A stretch of 64,000 bases of DNA from Nymphaea colorata (GCF_008831285.2 NC_045141.1:21324848-21388847), one strand, 5' to 3'. Counted from the first letter of the stretch, positions 1 through 14,110 are shown. Notes: generated by a model from the letters alone, not told the origin. Program-made: numbers and translations.

Positions 1-1533
1 TTAGTAATCTTGTTACTCAAACCTCATATTTTTCTTGTTATAGTTTGGCTGAGTTCTTCACACACACTTGCGCTTCACATGTTAAGGGTATCAAATGAAC
101 TCATCTTGGATTTTATCAAGTTTTCTTTTTTATACTATGAAGATGTTTTCATTCAAAATCCATTCTATTTGCCTTGTTCCATTGTGGCCTTATACCATTT
201 CAGCTTTGTTTAGTACACTTTCTGGTATCCTGTCAATTTGATATGTTAGGGATGTTGTTGATGGGGATGGTGGTGGTCCCCTTTTCCCAAGCCTCACTAT
301 TCCAAGATATGGTACTTTGACTGAGCTCGCAGTGGCAAATTTAAATTTTTAAATAACCAATTCAACTTTTAAATAGTTTACTTTTTTTTAATGTGGTTTG
401 CTTTGCTGTATTAGTGTTTGGCTTTGTGCAACTTTAGCTGTATTAGTGTATGGCTTTCTCCAACTTTAGCTTGCCCGGATCAGGTTATGAACTTATGAGA
501 ATTTGAATGTATCTATAAAATAGTAAGTAAACATTAAGTAAATATAATTAATTTAATTATAATGAACACAATTACATAACTACAAAATAATAACAACTAA
601 TAAACGACTTGGACTGAATTAGTTTAATCATAACAACCAACTATAGTTTATAGTGATATTGGGTGATAGTTAGAATTGGTGCTAAATAAAAAATATTCTA
701 GATTTGGGTGATCTTAGGCCGATTCAACCTATTCAGCTGATTTGGCAAATCCAGGACTGAGTCCTCGAGGATTTGGTTGCATTTGGGTCAACACTTAACT
801 GGTGATCCAGTTTGCTAAGAATGCTTGCATATTGGACTTGGCCATTTCCCAAGTCGACTCCCTGGGTTTGATAAGAATGCTAGCAACTTTGTGTAACTAT
901 ATGGTCAGTTGCAGAACCAGAAAGCTTTTGAAGGAGTACTCTGAACATTCACGGCAGCTCCAGCTTTTGTGCACTTGATGTCTTTTGTGGTCAGATACAG
1001 AACCAGAATTTGTTTTTTGCAGGAAAGACAATTTACCCCTTTCTGAACTTTTAAGAGAAACCTTGAATAACTTTTCAAAAACTTTGAACTCAATATGCAA
1101 GATGGATGTCAATTTCATTTTGTAAGGTTGTGAGATCTTGAAAATTTGTTTTTCTCTTTAACAGTTTTGCTTATTTTACTCATGCTGATAATAATGGGTC
1201 TGCTCTTTTTCTTCTGTTCCTTATGTTTGATTCAAAAAGGACCTGCAAATTCCAACTCTGAGGTTGTTAAATTGGTTGTATTGATAGGAGTTTGAACTTG
1301 ATAACCTTGTTTCAGATAGGATGGATAGCAATCTGGACCTGCATTTTCTCTTGTTATTGCTTGGGTGTCCTTTGTTTTTTAATTTTTATACATCTACTTG
1401 CACGATTTTATTTATGTTGGTTTATAATGTTGGTCTCTCTTTTCCATTTTCGATCTTTGTGGTTCTGGAAGCACTGTGTTCAGTTTGACTCAGTATATTT
1501 TGTGATGCAAATAATTCCCTTCAATGATTGTAG
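1..1533 (+). other. Upstream intron sequence of the POT1 gene
   Basis: AT-rich sequence with stops in all frames and no recognisable exon. The first exon I can place begins at 1534 directly after a TTGTAG acceptor in phase 0, so this stretch is most simply intron. The missing N-terminal part of the first OB fold (about 85-90 residues by comparison with plant POT1 proteins) must be encoded before the window. Confidence 0.6.
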
Positions 1534-4500
1534 ATGAAAATCCATAAGCAAGAGGTTCTTGGTCACTACAACAAGAAGTTTTCTTCGTTTGCACTGTTTG
1601 AGGGAAGGTCTGGAAAAGACTTTTCTCCATATCAAGCTTCTTCTCGTTTCCAGGTTACTAAGCATGACAAGGTCTGCATTGAGAAACTCAGAACCTGGTT
1701 GGCCACTCACAATTATGATTCAGGTAATCATCTTTCATAAAGATAGATGTAAAATGTTACTTCATGGCTACTAATGTCAAGTCATAGATTTGGTTTATCA
1801 ACTTGGGATGCATGACAACAAAATTTCTTCTTTAGCTTCACAAATGGTTAATTTCTGTATGTGTGTCTCTGATTCAATGACTGATTAATTGCAAGGCATG
1901 GGCCTCAAGGCAGGCTAGATAGTACCCTTCTGTAGAAAAAAATTAAAAGGTTGCAAAGTTGCTGACAAAGTCATCCAAGAAAAGAAAAAGAAGGGGAAGT
2001 CTAAAGCAAGTGATCAAAATTTGTCCACTGTTTGTTTCAATGCTAAAGGTATGCTGCTGGATGTAAACTATAAAAGCATAGAAGTGTGATCCATATATAG
2101 GAACGTCAAAAGTTTGAAGAATGGTTAAAAAGCAATGTGAGAAAATAAGAGAAAAGAAAAATCACTCTGTTTAAGTTGTTCCTTTCAGGTGGAAGTCATA
2201 CACCAAGTTGCTGGTTATTGTGTGCAAATAGGGGAATATGATCGCTTTATTCCTGGAATACCTTGTAGCATGCTATAATTATCTAATATTTTCAAAATTA
2301 GTAGCCTGTCTTATATAGTATTCGGCCCAACAATTTTACTGCATTGAGTTGAACCACAACAGTTCAAAATTTTGAACAAAATGGAAACTAGTTAATTTCA
2401 CATTAAAATAAGAGCATTAATTACAAAACAATAGAAAAATAGTAAATAACAATTATCAATGGCTCTACCTTGTGAACCAACTCTGTTCATCATGTGTATT
2501 TGTTTAGTATGTTATGCTGCATCTGCACTCCTGGTGTCTTGAAATTCTGGCATGATGGAATCAAAGATTTTGTGCCTATTTTTAACAAATTGATTTGTTT
2601 CTTCTGTTTCCTGGTATTTTATGTGTCTACCATTAGTCCCGTTTATTGTTGTTAATTGAGGTTATTGAACACAAATTAATAATAATTGAAAGAAGGTTCT
2701 TGTTGCTGTTGTACCTAAGGGTCAGTGAGAATATGGATTAACATTATATGACAATGAAGTGAACGAGTATGCATATATGTGGCTGGTTCAGAAATATCCT
2801 GTCAATTTAATTTAAACATCTGACTTAACTGTCTGTAAATTCACAGTCTTCCCTTCTGTTTCAGGAGTTAATGAGTATTCTCTACAATTGAGAGAGTTAA
2901 AAGTGGGTGAATATTTTGATCTAATATGCAAGGTCTATTATTTTCTACTCTCTTTTTTTTTTTAATCTTGTGCTTCTAGAATAATCTTTTGATGTTCCGA
3001 TAGGAAGGAAATAAACACCTGAAATTCCTCTTTTTAATTTATGTAAAAGGTTCTTCATATATCCAAAGTTTCCGAAGAAGAATCAATTCTCTTTGTCTGG
3101 GATGGGACAGATGCTCCTCCAGCATGCTTTGAGATGCAGTATGAGCATTACTTCCATTATGATAGTTTTCTCTTGCAATTTATTCGAAATAGATACTATA
3201 AGAAGGGGGGTTATATCATCTTCTTTTTCTTGGTGAGATGCATGACAGGATGATGTCACCTCCCTTTTTTTTGTCAAAGTTCTGAAATGTATCAAATTTT
3301 GGTGCAATAATATGAGAATTCTTATCTTGTTCACATCATTTTTGTGGTTCCTTAATGTTTTTGCTTTTGCATGACTTGGTTATCTCTAATTATGTCCAAT
3401 TTTTTGGTTGAGTAGCATCTCATTTGTTCCTTATATTATAGCAGTTGTGGCATGTTATGTTTTCGGTAGGCTCATGATCTACACAGTGTAATTAATTGTT
3501 ATGTGGCAGCTACAGTATAAATTTGATTGAACATGAAGTAGAGAATAGATGCAAGAACTGGTCTATCTTGGAGGGAAATCATGAGTCTAGCACTCCATGT
3601 TCCAGATTCTATTTTATCTTCTAAAAAATGTGTGGTTATCCGAAGATGTTTAAAAGTCAGTAAATGGGTTATATGTTTCTTCTGGTGGCATTATTGAATG
3701 AGGCCAACCAAACAAAGGCATAGTTGGATGGTAGAACAAGATATGCGTTACTGCTCACTTGTAATGACCCTTCTTCCCAGAAAGGAAATAAATGAAATAT
3801 GAAACTGAAGCAAGATGATAGACCTCCTTATTCAAGATCATTCAGCTACTCTCATTTGATTGTGTAACTAAACCTTGTAAACTTAATTTGTTGAGTAATG
3901 CTGAAATTAAACTATTAGAACTAGATTACATCAATCCATCATCCACCTGTCTGTGTGCATGTGTGGGAATATTTGATACCTATATTGTTCCTCTCGCTCC
4001 AACACAATTTTTTATTAGCAAACATAGGAAAAGTTACTGTCCACCATGTGAAACTAAAAAGTTCATTGATATGATCCTTGACGTAACATGCAAAATTTGG
4101 TCATTTTATGTCTAATGCATAAATATCAATGATATTTTTAAAATATTGCATAAAGTACCAATAAAAAGTGCAGAAAAGTGAAAACATATAGCCGTATGTT
4201 CTAAATATCCCCAAACGAAGATATATGGATCCTCAATGATGTTGTGAGATTTTCACAAGTTTTTTCAAATGCTTAAGTAGTTAAGTATGTTACTTTTTTG
4301 TTTGGAGTTTATTTTTGCATTTTAATAACTATTTTGATTTTTTCTCAATGAATTTGCATAAAATTTTGGAAAGCTCATAATTTCATAAGTTTCTATATTA
4401 TTTTAAATTTTATGAATTCCTAAAAGTCTTTTCAATTAATACCTGAGTAAAACCTTGCTGATAGAAACCCATGGCTGTGGATATTTGTGATTATGGTCAA

Positions 4501-7500
4501 AAGCATGGAGGATTTCTTTTGCTCCTGTTTGTCCTTTGTTTTTATTGCAGTATTCCTTGGAAATCCTTCATATTGGCAGTACGTGCCCCTTCAAAACTTG
4601 GGTGCATTTGTTTAAGATGCAAACTATTGAATGTCAGCTTCATATGATGATGAATGATTTTTCTTAAGGTATCTTTCTGAAAAAACACAGGTTGGGTCCT
4701 CAATCAGGTTCATTTCCATTGCAATTGGAAGAAGTACCTCTATCTAGGGACATCTTGAGCACCTTTCCCTGTATAGGAACTATCTTGAGGATAGTTACTG
4801 GGAAATCCTTTGATGATACATTGGTTCACCTAAAGGTCCTTGGACAGTGGGTAAAATTTCGTAATATAACTTGTAGACAGAAATTTGGATTATGGGAGGG
4901 TTTAGTGGTGGCTTCTAGCAGAATATTTCTTCTATCTGAACAAGACAACATTGCACAGTGTTGCCAAAGGTATTCAACTTATGATATTTAATTTTCTTTT
5001 ATCTAAGAAGATAATTTTGCTTATTTGCTTTGTGTTTGTTCAATATATTTTTTTTTTTCATGACTAGGAAATATGATGAACGGCTATTGCATGAAGTGGA
5101 GCATACGTCTCTTTGGAGTTTCCCAGCTCCAGCTGCAATCACAGGTATGCTGGAAAACATAGTTTTGTTGAGAAATAATGAACTTTCAAGTTTCGTCTGT
5201 TTATGCTCGAGGAATCTATGACTTGCATGCCCATTGCTGTATCTTTTTTTGATCGATAATTATATTTCCTTAAAAGTTTTCCTATGTACATATCATTGTC
5301 TGTATACTTTTACATCTATATTTGCCTCCAGGTACTTGCATGCTCACTTTGTGCAAGGCAGGTGTGCATATTAGTGTTGTGCTTGTGAGCTTGTACTAAG
5401 TTTGTACATATGACACAGTGATTTTTTGTGTTTTTGATACTTTTTAATTTCTTTATGTGAAGTGGTGGTGAAGGCAAACTGATTGTTAATATTGGGTTTT
5501 CTAATTTCTAGGAGGTACAAAAACACATTTGTTTCCGGACCAAGTCTAAATATCAAAATTGAAAATGAGATACTGTTTTTAAGTTCATTTATCGTGAAGT
5601 GTAACTTATCTAACTATGGTAAGTTGTTAAAACTCTTCTGTATCTTAACCTGGATAAATATGCTTCTGTAGAAAAAGTGTCTTTAAGTTATTGAAATCCA
5701 TTGTCAAGTCAACACAAAACTTATTTGATTGACCATGAGTCATGACAGGATAGAGTAAAGAAGTGAGACAAATGACTGAATAATGACTTGCTTGCTTTAC
5801 AGAAATCACTGTATTGTTGTGAAGATATTGACTCTGTACTTATCACCAATCGAATGATCCAGTGGAGATTCTTCATTTTAGGTGGTAACAGGTTGAACAG
5901 TTGTTACCTTGAGTTAGCATGCATTTAGGCCGCCTGTTCTGCTGGTCATTATTTAGTCGAAAACAAAAAAAACAATGATCTCTGACTTGTGGATAAAAAC
6001 AGGCATGCAATGCAAGCTCTATCTCCAGTTAATGCAGATAGTAATTCTGGATTGTTAATGGTTGGCTTCTTTTGCAAAGCATGGCATTTGAATATCTTGT
6101 GATGGACGTAACCACCCACATTTTGCTCAGTAAATCTGGACTGTTTTTCCCCTTTTTAAGTTTTCAATATCTTCCCTGGGGACAGTTGCCTAATCTTATT
6201 CTCAAATTTGGTGTATTGGAATGATAAATTATGTTCTCGCTTATTTCAGAAACTCAGTTGGAGCATGTGGGTCTGTCAACACTAATGGAAATCCTCACTC
6301 ATTCAAAGGTGTTGTATGTGTAAATCTAAATGTCTTTGCTTTTAAGTGAATGTATATGTCCTCTTGTCCAAACACGATGTGCCTAACTGCATAGAAAATC
6401 TTGGTGCATGAGCAGGTTTGCGTTTTGTGCGTGTTCGAACTTTTATATGTATGAAAAATGAGGGACAGAGGGAGTTTTTCACAGAGTTGGCTACTTAAAA
6501 TATAACTATCATTCAGGCTATCTTGTTTTAAATCCTTTGTATTGCAGGTGACTTGTAAATACAAGTGTATTGTCCGAATCATAGCATCGTATCCCTGGCT
6601 AGCTGAGGATTTCCGCTCTCCAAATTTTCCTCATGTCTACAGAATTAGGTTTACTCTGGAGGATTCAACAGCAAGAATTCATGCTTATCTATATGGTGAA
6701 GATGGGGTAAGACATCATCTTTTTTGCATGCTTGTCAAGTAAAAATTTGGAATCATGCTTACTGCAGGGCATGCATTTCTCCATGTTACAAAGGCGCAGC
6801 ATATCTTTGTTTTTTCCTAAGCATATTCATTCAGTCTATGTCTCAAATACATTCCAGCAAAATCTCTGAGTATGTCTTTGTATAAACTAAGGACAAGTTC
6901 CTGAAATTTAGAACCACTGAATGTGACTGCATTTGAGATGTTATGATTCCTGCACAAACAAATTAATGGGATATATGCAGATTGTTATTATCATTTAGAA
7001 AGTTTCTTTCCGAGCCATTTTTTTACATGGTTCATTATATCCTGTCTAACTGGCATGTTACAGCCGAATCTGGTTCATTTACTTTCTCAAGCCTCAGGTG
7101 AAAATTGCTTCTTGAATTAGCTTCGGCATCTCATCACTTTTGTTGGTTGTTTATACAAGTCTATGCTGCGATTTATTTGAGCGACTAACATTATACTCTT
7201 AATTTGCTTCAAGTGGATGATAAGTCTTTTAAATGCTTTGTCCATGCTTTTGGACTTCGTCTCCCGTGAGCTGTTCATCTAATTATGGTGACAATGCAGG
7301 TGGAATTTTTTGAAGGTTATCCTCCTGCACATTTATTGACTGCCAAGATGAACAAACTGCTGGGGTTAGAAGATAAGAGCATTGGTGAAGGTGGTGAGGT
7401 AGCTGCCACAAGAAATCCACCATGGGTGCAGGTTTGCATCAAGTCCTATTACCTGGACAAGAATGATCCTTGGGGAAGCAGGCATTATCGTATATGCAAC

Positions 7501-7518
7501 ACAAAGATAGTTGGATGA
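1534..7518 (+). CDS. POT1: POT1 (protection of telomeres 1), partial, last eight exons
   Basis: Single-stranded telomere-binding or telomerase-associated OB-fold protein of the nucleus. Exons read by eye: 1534-1723, 2865-2932, 3050-3138, 4691-4969, 5068-5144, 6250-6308, 6548-6706 and 7300-7518. All junctions are GT-AG, phases agree and the frame stays open for 379 residues to TGA. Family hallmarks in order (numbered from 1534): FSSFALFEG near 21-29, VWDGTD at 102-107 (end of OB1), LSRDILSTFP and GQWVKFRNITC in OB2, KYDERLL after the 209 junction, then YRIRFTLEDSTARIHAYLYG and the C-terminal NPPWVQVCIKSYYLDKNDPW block. Plant POT1 is about 460-470 residues, so roughly 85-90 N-terminal residues lie upstream of the window. 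No frameshift is seen. Plants often have POT1a/POT1b paralogues; I cannot assign one. It converges with the RING gene downstream. Confidence 0.93.
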
Positions 7519-8931
7519 TGAGAAATTATTGTGTAAGCCAACTTGTTCTTTAGCTAAACCCCCACTTTTTGTTCTATTTTATTTTTCTGTTTTTATTTGG
7601 GGTTTTCCCTGTTAAGAAGACCAGGCTTCTTGCAGCAGTTCGGTAGCTGGCGCCTGGCTTGATGTCAGTTTGTTGTTTGTGCTGTAATGCCAAACTGGAG
7701 CTTGGAATCTTAGTGGACATACAAAGGTAGCTGACACCTTGACAGCTGTTTCGGACTTTTGGCAACTATTGATTTAAATTATATGTATACATTTGACTTC
7801 AGATGAATTACTTGTTTTTTCTAGTAAACTATAGGCTTTTCCAGTAAGATAGAATTGTCCATCCTTTTGACAGCTGAAAGTCATGCTGGTGGTGTTAGTT
7901 TATGGTGATTCAAAAGCTGACCGCTAGAAGGATTGCAGACTGTGTTTTGTTTTGATTGAAACAACTAGCAATCATGGGTAATTTGCAAGTAGGAGAAGAT
8001 CGTAGGGTGGGGATTCAATCTGTTTTGGCTTCACAAACTAATCTTGTATGTTGGCTAAATGGATTAGTGTGCAACTGAATCAATATGTGTATGCCCAAAA
8101 GGAAATTGGGTCTATTGACGTGCATGGTGTGAATGATCAAGTTTCGATTGAGTAACATTATTGTAAGCGATGAGGGACTCCACATGTATTCTTCGTTGGC
8201 TTTCTTGATCATATACGTGTCTTTAGGAGCATAAGCTGAGACTCAGACCTGAGACTCTGGGTACGACGTGGTGTGTTTGCTGCGATGAACATAGAATCAT
8301 GTGCAATCAGTTGAACGTACTTGTCAACAATTAGAATCCAGGTATCACTTCTAGCACACAGATGCTGTTAAGTGCACAACCCGAGTTGATGTGGTATACC
8401 TAAATGGTTTTGCTACTGCTCTCGACAGAGTTCAGACTTACGATTTCTTTCAAACTCATCAGAAAAAAAAAAAAATAATGAAAAATTCTGTATTATAATT
8501 GGTGTCTTGGAAGCTCTTCAATATTTGAAAAAATCTGCAATTTTTACCGTGCTATCCTGAAAATTATATGAACCCAGAGCATGTAAGCAGACTGCCCTCA
8601 TAAATGGGTCTAAGAGACGGCAAAATGAGCTAGAGATGTATAAACTCATTGAAAGGACACGTGAAAAAGAAGAAAAAAAAACTTATCTCAGATCTGAACG
8701 AAGACGAAGGAAACAAATACCCGAAGAGATTATTCATTAGATAGATTATGAGAATATCATACAGAGCCATATCTGTGAATCTCTATTCTGTAAAAGGGAA
8801 GCACAAAAAAACAAACTATACACAGGCAAAAGCATGCAGAGATTCTACACCATGCCAAGGGTAACCAACAATATTTACACCTGAGATGGTGTTTAAATGG
8901 TGTATCCGCCTCCGAACATCAAAAGCTAAAT
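7519..8931. other. Convergent intergenic region with both 3' UTRs
   Basis: No open frame with coding character. The left part should hold the POT1 3' UTR, and the right part, from about 8700, the 3' UTR of the - strand RING gene. A pure A tract lies at 8463-8475. No transposon ends were recognised. Confidence 0.6.
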
Positions 8932-10338
8932 TCAATTCAGCCTCCTTTTTCTTCCACAGCTAGCATCCCCATGCATATCTGATGAACCTGAAGCTGCACT
9001 CCGCAGCCTCCTACGTGCAAGTGAATTGCCTGTACTGTTTAGCTCAGATTGGTTTTCACCAAGCCCATTACCTTCTAATACACCAATTACGCTATCAACA
9101 GAACCTGGCCTGCTTGCTGATCCATTTGCATGTGTTTCTAAATTGGGCGGTTGTTCCAAATTGCCAGGATTAGTAGAACTCCCAAAGAGAGAATTGTTGC
9201 TAGTGTCCCTTGCCAGCCTGCTAATAATGCGTTCAACATTGGCAAGATTGGCACTTATAGAAGATAGTTGGTCATATCCTCGAAGATGATTGCGAGCAAT
9301 CTGCTGCCAAAAATCCACTCTTTCTCTAAGAAATGAACTGAGCCTTGAGCCACCATCTGAATTTTGATCTTGTGTATTCTCTGTGTTTGTTGCTTGAAGC
9401 ATGGGCTCTTGACCTTGTGAGCTCTCGGTATTTATCAATCGATGCCTTGGTCCTCTATTGGGCACCCGTACCTGTGCAAAATTCCGAGTCCGCAACCTCA
9501 GCCGGCTAACAACTCGATGAATACCTTGACCATGGTCAACACCACTTTCATTATGAATCCCACTTGGCATTTCGTTCAAAAAGCCACCATTCATAGCTCT
9601 TGAAGTTCGCATTCTCTGCCTCATGCTCTCAATTCTCACTCCATGTGGTCTTGGTGGTAATTTCAGACTAGAAGAGCTTTCCTCATGATCCTTCCTCTCA
9701 CAGCCACTGTCATTTGCACCATGTCCATATATTGGGGTAATATTAGAATCTGTTACCAGTCCCTTGCATACAGGGCATTCTTTGGTACACGAATGAATAT
9801 ACAGCCACTGGTATAAACAAGGCCAACAGAAGAGGTGACCGCATGAAGTCACCACAGGTTCTTTTGCAAACTCAAAGCAAATGTTGCACTCAAAATTTGC
9901 ATTTGGATTCTTTTCTTCATCTTTTGTGATTTCAAGCTGCAATTTAGGACGTTCATTGGATTTGTCTATGTGACTCGGTACATTTTCAGACTCCTCTCTA
10001 GGGTCCACAGGATCAATGAAAATCACATCAGCTTCTTCAGAGTCAATTCCTCTATATTCGGCACCTCCGTTCACCAAATCAGAACCTATATTTGCATTGT
10101 TGGAAGCATGATCTACTGCTGTCCTGTTCATATCTCTCCAATGTTGCTGAGCTGGAACTGGTAAAGTAGCCTCGGCATTCTGAGGAAGATATTCAGAAGT
10201 TTCACGACCAGTATAATCATCACCTTGTAAGGTTGCAAAAACTGGCCCTCCATGTGAACCCAATTGTGGCAGTGAATGGAAACCCAGATGCAAGTTAAGA
10301 TCCATTGTCCTTCCTCGACCACTATCTGCATCAGCCAT
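8932..10338 (-). CDS. RING-type E3 ubiquitin ligase, MUSE1/MUSE2-RMA-like
   Basis: Single-exon 468-residue protein. It opens with an acidic/low-complexity region containing the MDLNLHLGF box (12-20). A compact C3HC4 RING follows with C151, C154, C166, H168, C171, C174, C188 and C191; the core VVTSCGHLFCWPCLYQWL is diagnostic of the RMA/RNF5 class. The C-terminal half is Ser/Asn/Arg-rich, with an RERVDFWQQIARNHLRGY segment, and ends in a basic GRKRRLN tail. Classical RMA proteins are about 250 residues with a C-terminal membrane anchor. This protein is longer and I see no hydrophobic tail segment, which fits the cytosolic MUSE1/2-type plant ligases known from regulation of NLR immune receptors. 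The RING class is certain; the MUSE-like assignment is inferred from length and the MDLNL box. The ATG chosen follows a 5' UTR with a splice acceptor. Confidence 0.88.
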   Translation of the reverse strand: MADADSGRGRTMDLNLHLGFHSLPQLGSHGGPVFATLQGDDYTGRETSEYLPQNAEATLPVPAQQHWRDMNRTAVDHASNNANIGSDLVNGGAEYRGIDSEEADVIFIDPVDPREESENVPSHIDKSNERPKLQLEITKDEEKNPNANFECNICFEFAKEPVVTSCGHLFCWPCLYQWLYIHSCTKECPVCKGLVTDSNITPIYGHGANDSGCERKDHEESSSSLKLPPRPHGVRIESMRQRMRTSRAMNGGFLNEMPSGIHNESGVDHGQGIHRVVSRLRLRTRNFAQVRVPNRGPRHRLINTESSQGQEPMLQATNTENTQDQNSDGGSRLSSFLRERVDFWQQIARNHLRGYDQLSSISANLANVERIISRLARDTSNNSLFGSSTNPGNLEQPPNLETHANGSASRPGSVDSVIGVLEGNGLGENQSELNSTGNSLARRRLRSAASGSSDMHGDASCGRKRRLN

Positions 10339-13300
10339 CTCTAAAGCCTCTGAAACTAAAGCAACCGCTCAATAGGGTGTTGAGAAGTTAGAACGGTACA
10401 GTATCATCCAACCTGAAAATTTGCCCCAAAACTAATTGTTTCAATGATTAACTATGGGAGGTTTGGAGTAAACACATTCCAGAAGAAGGCCAAGCACAAA
10501 AACTATCACTAACTAATCATTACATGTAACCTAGAAATAAGTACAGAAGTTTAGGTGTTACCAGATAAGTACAGAAGTTTAAACGTGAAAGAGTTGGATG
10601 GTATTAAGAGATTACTGAACAAAAGTACAAATTATTGACAATAACCATACTTAACAGACCACTGACAAATAAAGACCTACTTCGCTAAAAATCCCGAGTT
10701 CTTAGACTCTACAAGCATTGTCCCATCAGTCACTTGTTACATGTTTTCCCTGTCACATCTGCATGGGGACAGGGTCTATGGTCTACGCCTTGTAACCAAC
10801 AACTATAATAAGAAAAATATCCGATGACTTATTTTATTAGTAGATAGACTCATACATTTATTTAGCAGAAATTAGCACATCCCTTTATGAAAGATTAAGA
10901 GTCGACATTGTAAAATATCACAAAGATACGGCAAAGCCCCAAAAAAACATGCAAGAAGAACTTAAGTATCAAGATGTTTTGACCATGAGCATAGCACAGT
11001 GAAGTATCCAGTTTACACGGAATTTGAGGGGGCTAGGTACCTCTTCCATTTGCAGTAACTGCATGACTGGATCTGGTACTGAAGAATTTCACTAGGACAC
11101 AGAGGGATAGCAACTGAACTTGAAAGGGTGGAAAGGTGTAATAAAGTGGTGTAACAATACTTCAACACTTAACTCATAAGAAAATGCTCCTTCTTGAACA
11201 AGAAAGGATCTTCAAATATGGGAACTTCTTAAATTTCCTGCTGAGTTTACCTGGATGAAACTAACATTTTGTTAGACGCCATTCTCCTAAAAGGTCCGGT
11301 TCACATATGTAGGACCCACAACAAGGCCAAAAACTTGAGTAGTGCAACATTAGCATAAGTACAAATTAACTGAAAAGATTAGCCTAATTAAACCCAACAC
11401 TTGATGAGACTAAAAAAGCAAAAAGGAAAGAAAATGGTGCCCCCAGGTAGGTACTTAACATACAAGGACACCTTGATAATCCTGTTTGCCTGCATCTGAG
11501 GTGCACAGTATTTCTAGGCCTTCCCACTGGTATATTTCCAATTATATTACAGTTTTTTCATGCAATAGGGCCTAAACTCCTGATTTGTATGAACTCATTC
11601 ACTTGCAGATCTGTTTATATATTTAACAAAATTTACATTTCCAGTGATATGGAAATGGAAATCAAACATTTCTGCCTTAATACAGCTAAACAGAACATAC
11701 TTTTCATTTTCACAGTCAAAACATGAATAGGGAGGTACATATTTATGAAGCCATCTATGATCAGCACCAGCATGATGGTTGGGATTTACCAACTCCTTCT
11801 CGATCTGGTGACTTGGGCTAGTCAACTGAACAACTCAGAGAATCAAGTTCTTTTAAATTTTACAAAAATAAGCAATAAACACATAAAAGGCAAACAATGT
11901 CCTAATCTTAAACCCCCTCCTAACCCTTCATAAAAGTTGAAAAATCCCATCTCAATTATGATTAGTTTAAATACTAACCAAGGGCCAACTCTGTCAACTC
12001 CAAATCCTATAGATGGTCAACAAGCCTCACTAAAGGGATCTCGCATGAGCAGGGACCACAAAAAAGGGCCTCAAGGATCCGATGGGGGGTTCTCCAATAA
12101 GGATGGCCTGTCTACTGCAAAGATAGCACAGGCATCAGGTTGTTAAATAGGTCTATGAGGATTTCACCTTACCGAGTTACCATGCTTCTAGAGGGAACCA
12201 CTATTGAAATACATCTCTTGCCCAAAAGGCTGACAGTATCACCAGCTTATGATTGTGGTTTTGGCTTGGTCATCCAAAGTTACATATGTAAAATGGGAAT
12301 TATGAAGCACTACCAAGTCATCTTTTCCCTTTTAAGTTGTTAAATGTTCAACCTGAACTGATGCAGTCAAGTCACTTGTCCACTTCCTGACAAATCCACT
12401 CAGGAAAAAGCTTCTTCAAAGATTTCAGTATCGAGGAGATGGGGGTGCCAAGTTTTCTAGGAGGAAGCAACCAAAACATTCGTTTGCCCATTTTCTTGTG
12501 TAATATCTAAATGTCAGGTAACGAGTTTTCATCATTGGCAAGTTAATAATCATAGAAGAACCGCAATGTCATGGTATGTATTTGACGGTAAATAGAAAAC
12601 TTATCAATAATAACTTTGAATTAAATGATCATTCATAATTTTTTCAAAATTAGAGATTATCCAAAAAACAAAACAAATAATATCACAATCTACTCTCCTG
12701 ATATTTTCCATCGATAAGGAAAACTCTCAACTGTATTTGTGATTATGAATGACATAGAGGCCATTTAGTGATGACACGACATCGACAGCACATATATTTT
12801 GGTCACTTGTGTGCTTACCTCTATATATGGTAAAGAAAAGTCCAAACACATAAACAAGAGGTTGTAGTATTTCATTGGAGACATCAATTGATTTATGGGT
12901 TCGTCCATGACACTTTAAGAGTGGTTATAGATATTACAGATAGAATCATGTACATAGTGAACTTCACTTTTGCCATTTTGCGGCAAAGAAAATTTAAAAA
13001 TAACTACATAAGGATTTAATTGGCTAGCACAGACAATTTTTTGTCACAATCAATGGCATTTCATCATGACCAGGCTAGCTTTTCATCATGGACTAAGCAG
13101 ACATAGCTTCCATAAGCGTGATAGGGGTGTCCTTTATGTTACTGTCTTCTGACTAGATTGAAATGGTGACCTTACACGGTCCTTTAATGGACCAAAAAGC
13201 TGGAAGATGATTTCAACTTTCAAGCTGTGGTATTATCAAAACCATGAAGGATGACGTGGAATTACCACTAAGCCTTCACCTGCTTGTTTCAATAGTTTAA

Positions 13301-14110
13301 CATGCATCTGGAGGAGAGCTACTCGCTGCTGGAAGGTACAAAAGGTTAATAAATAGGCAGTTGCTTAAGAATCCATTGCCTAACCAACTGAATTAGCAAA
13401 AGGAAAAAGAAAAGTCATAAGTTCATAACAAAGAAAAAGAATGGAAAACTAAAGGAAAATCAATTATGCCATAGAAGTAGGCTTCGGATTGAGTTTGTCA
13501 TAGATCCCTGAAGCTTCCAAAACAGATGAAATCCTAAAAAGTCCAAAAACAAAAGTGCGTTTGCCAACATTGGGGAAAACCTACAAATCGTATTTCAACC
13601 AAAAAGCACAAACGAGAATTTAGAATTTTCCAGATATATTATAACCTAAAAACAACCCAAAACCGTCAAGAGATAAGGACCTAAAACGCAAAGTCCACCT
13701 AACGTCGAGCGTATCTTCCTTAATCATCCATAACAAGATCGACCTTTCCAGTAAACCCTATCCAACAAGGCTCCCAATCATGAATCTGAGGGTTCCACAA
13801 ACTTGCACAAATCACAAGGGTTTTCAGCGTTCCATAAGCTCCATCTATCCCTCCATCTAATAACTCAATTTTCCGAAAGCGTGTACAAGATAATTCAGTC
13901 AATCAACCAAAGAAGACAGTGCAACAACATTAGAAATGAAGACCAAACTAAGAAACAAGCTAAAACCTTACCTTCCATCTTTCGTTTATGCGTTCTGGGT
14001 TTTTGCGCCGAGAAATCATGGAATCAAAGAAGAGGCAGGAGACTATAGAAAGAAATGAGACAGCATCGGTGGTCATCTTCTCATCGAGTCTTCTTCGCGC
14101 ACAGAGAGAG
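10339..14110 (-). other. 5' UTR of the RING gene, interrupted by a 3.6 kb intron
   Basis: On the - strand a polypyrimidine-poor acceptor (TTTTCAG, genomic 10413-10419) lies 74 bases before the ATG. A good donor, AAG|GTAAGG, lies at genomic 13966-13974. This predicts a non-coding first exon from about 14.1 kb to 13972, an intron 10413-13971, and a short second UTR piece joined to the coding exon. The intron contains no open frame or transposon end that I could recognise. Long 5' UTR introns are common in plant housekeeping and RING genes. The transcription start is not resolved. Confidence 0.5.
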
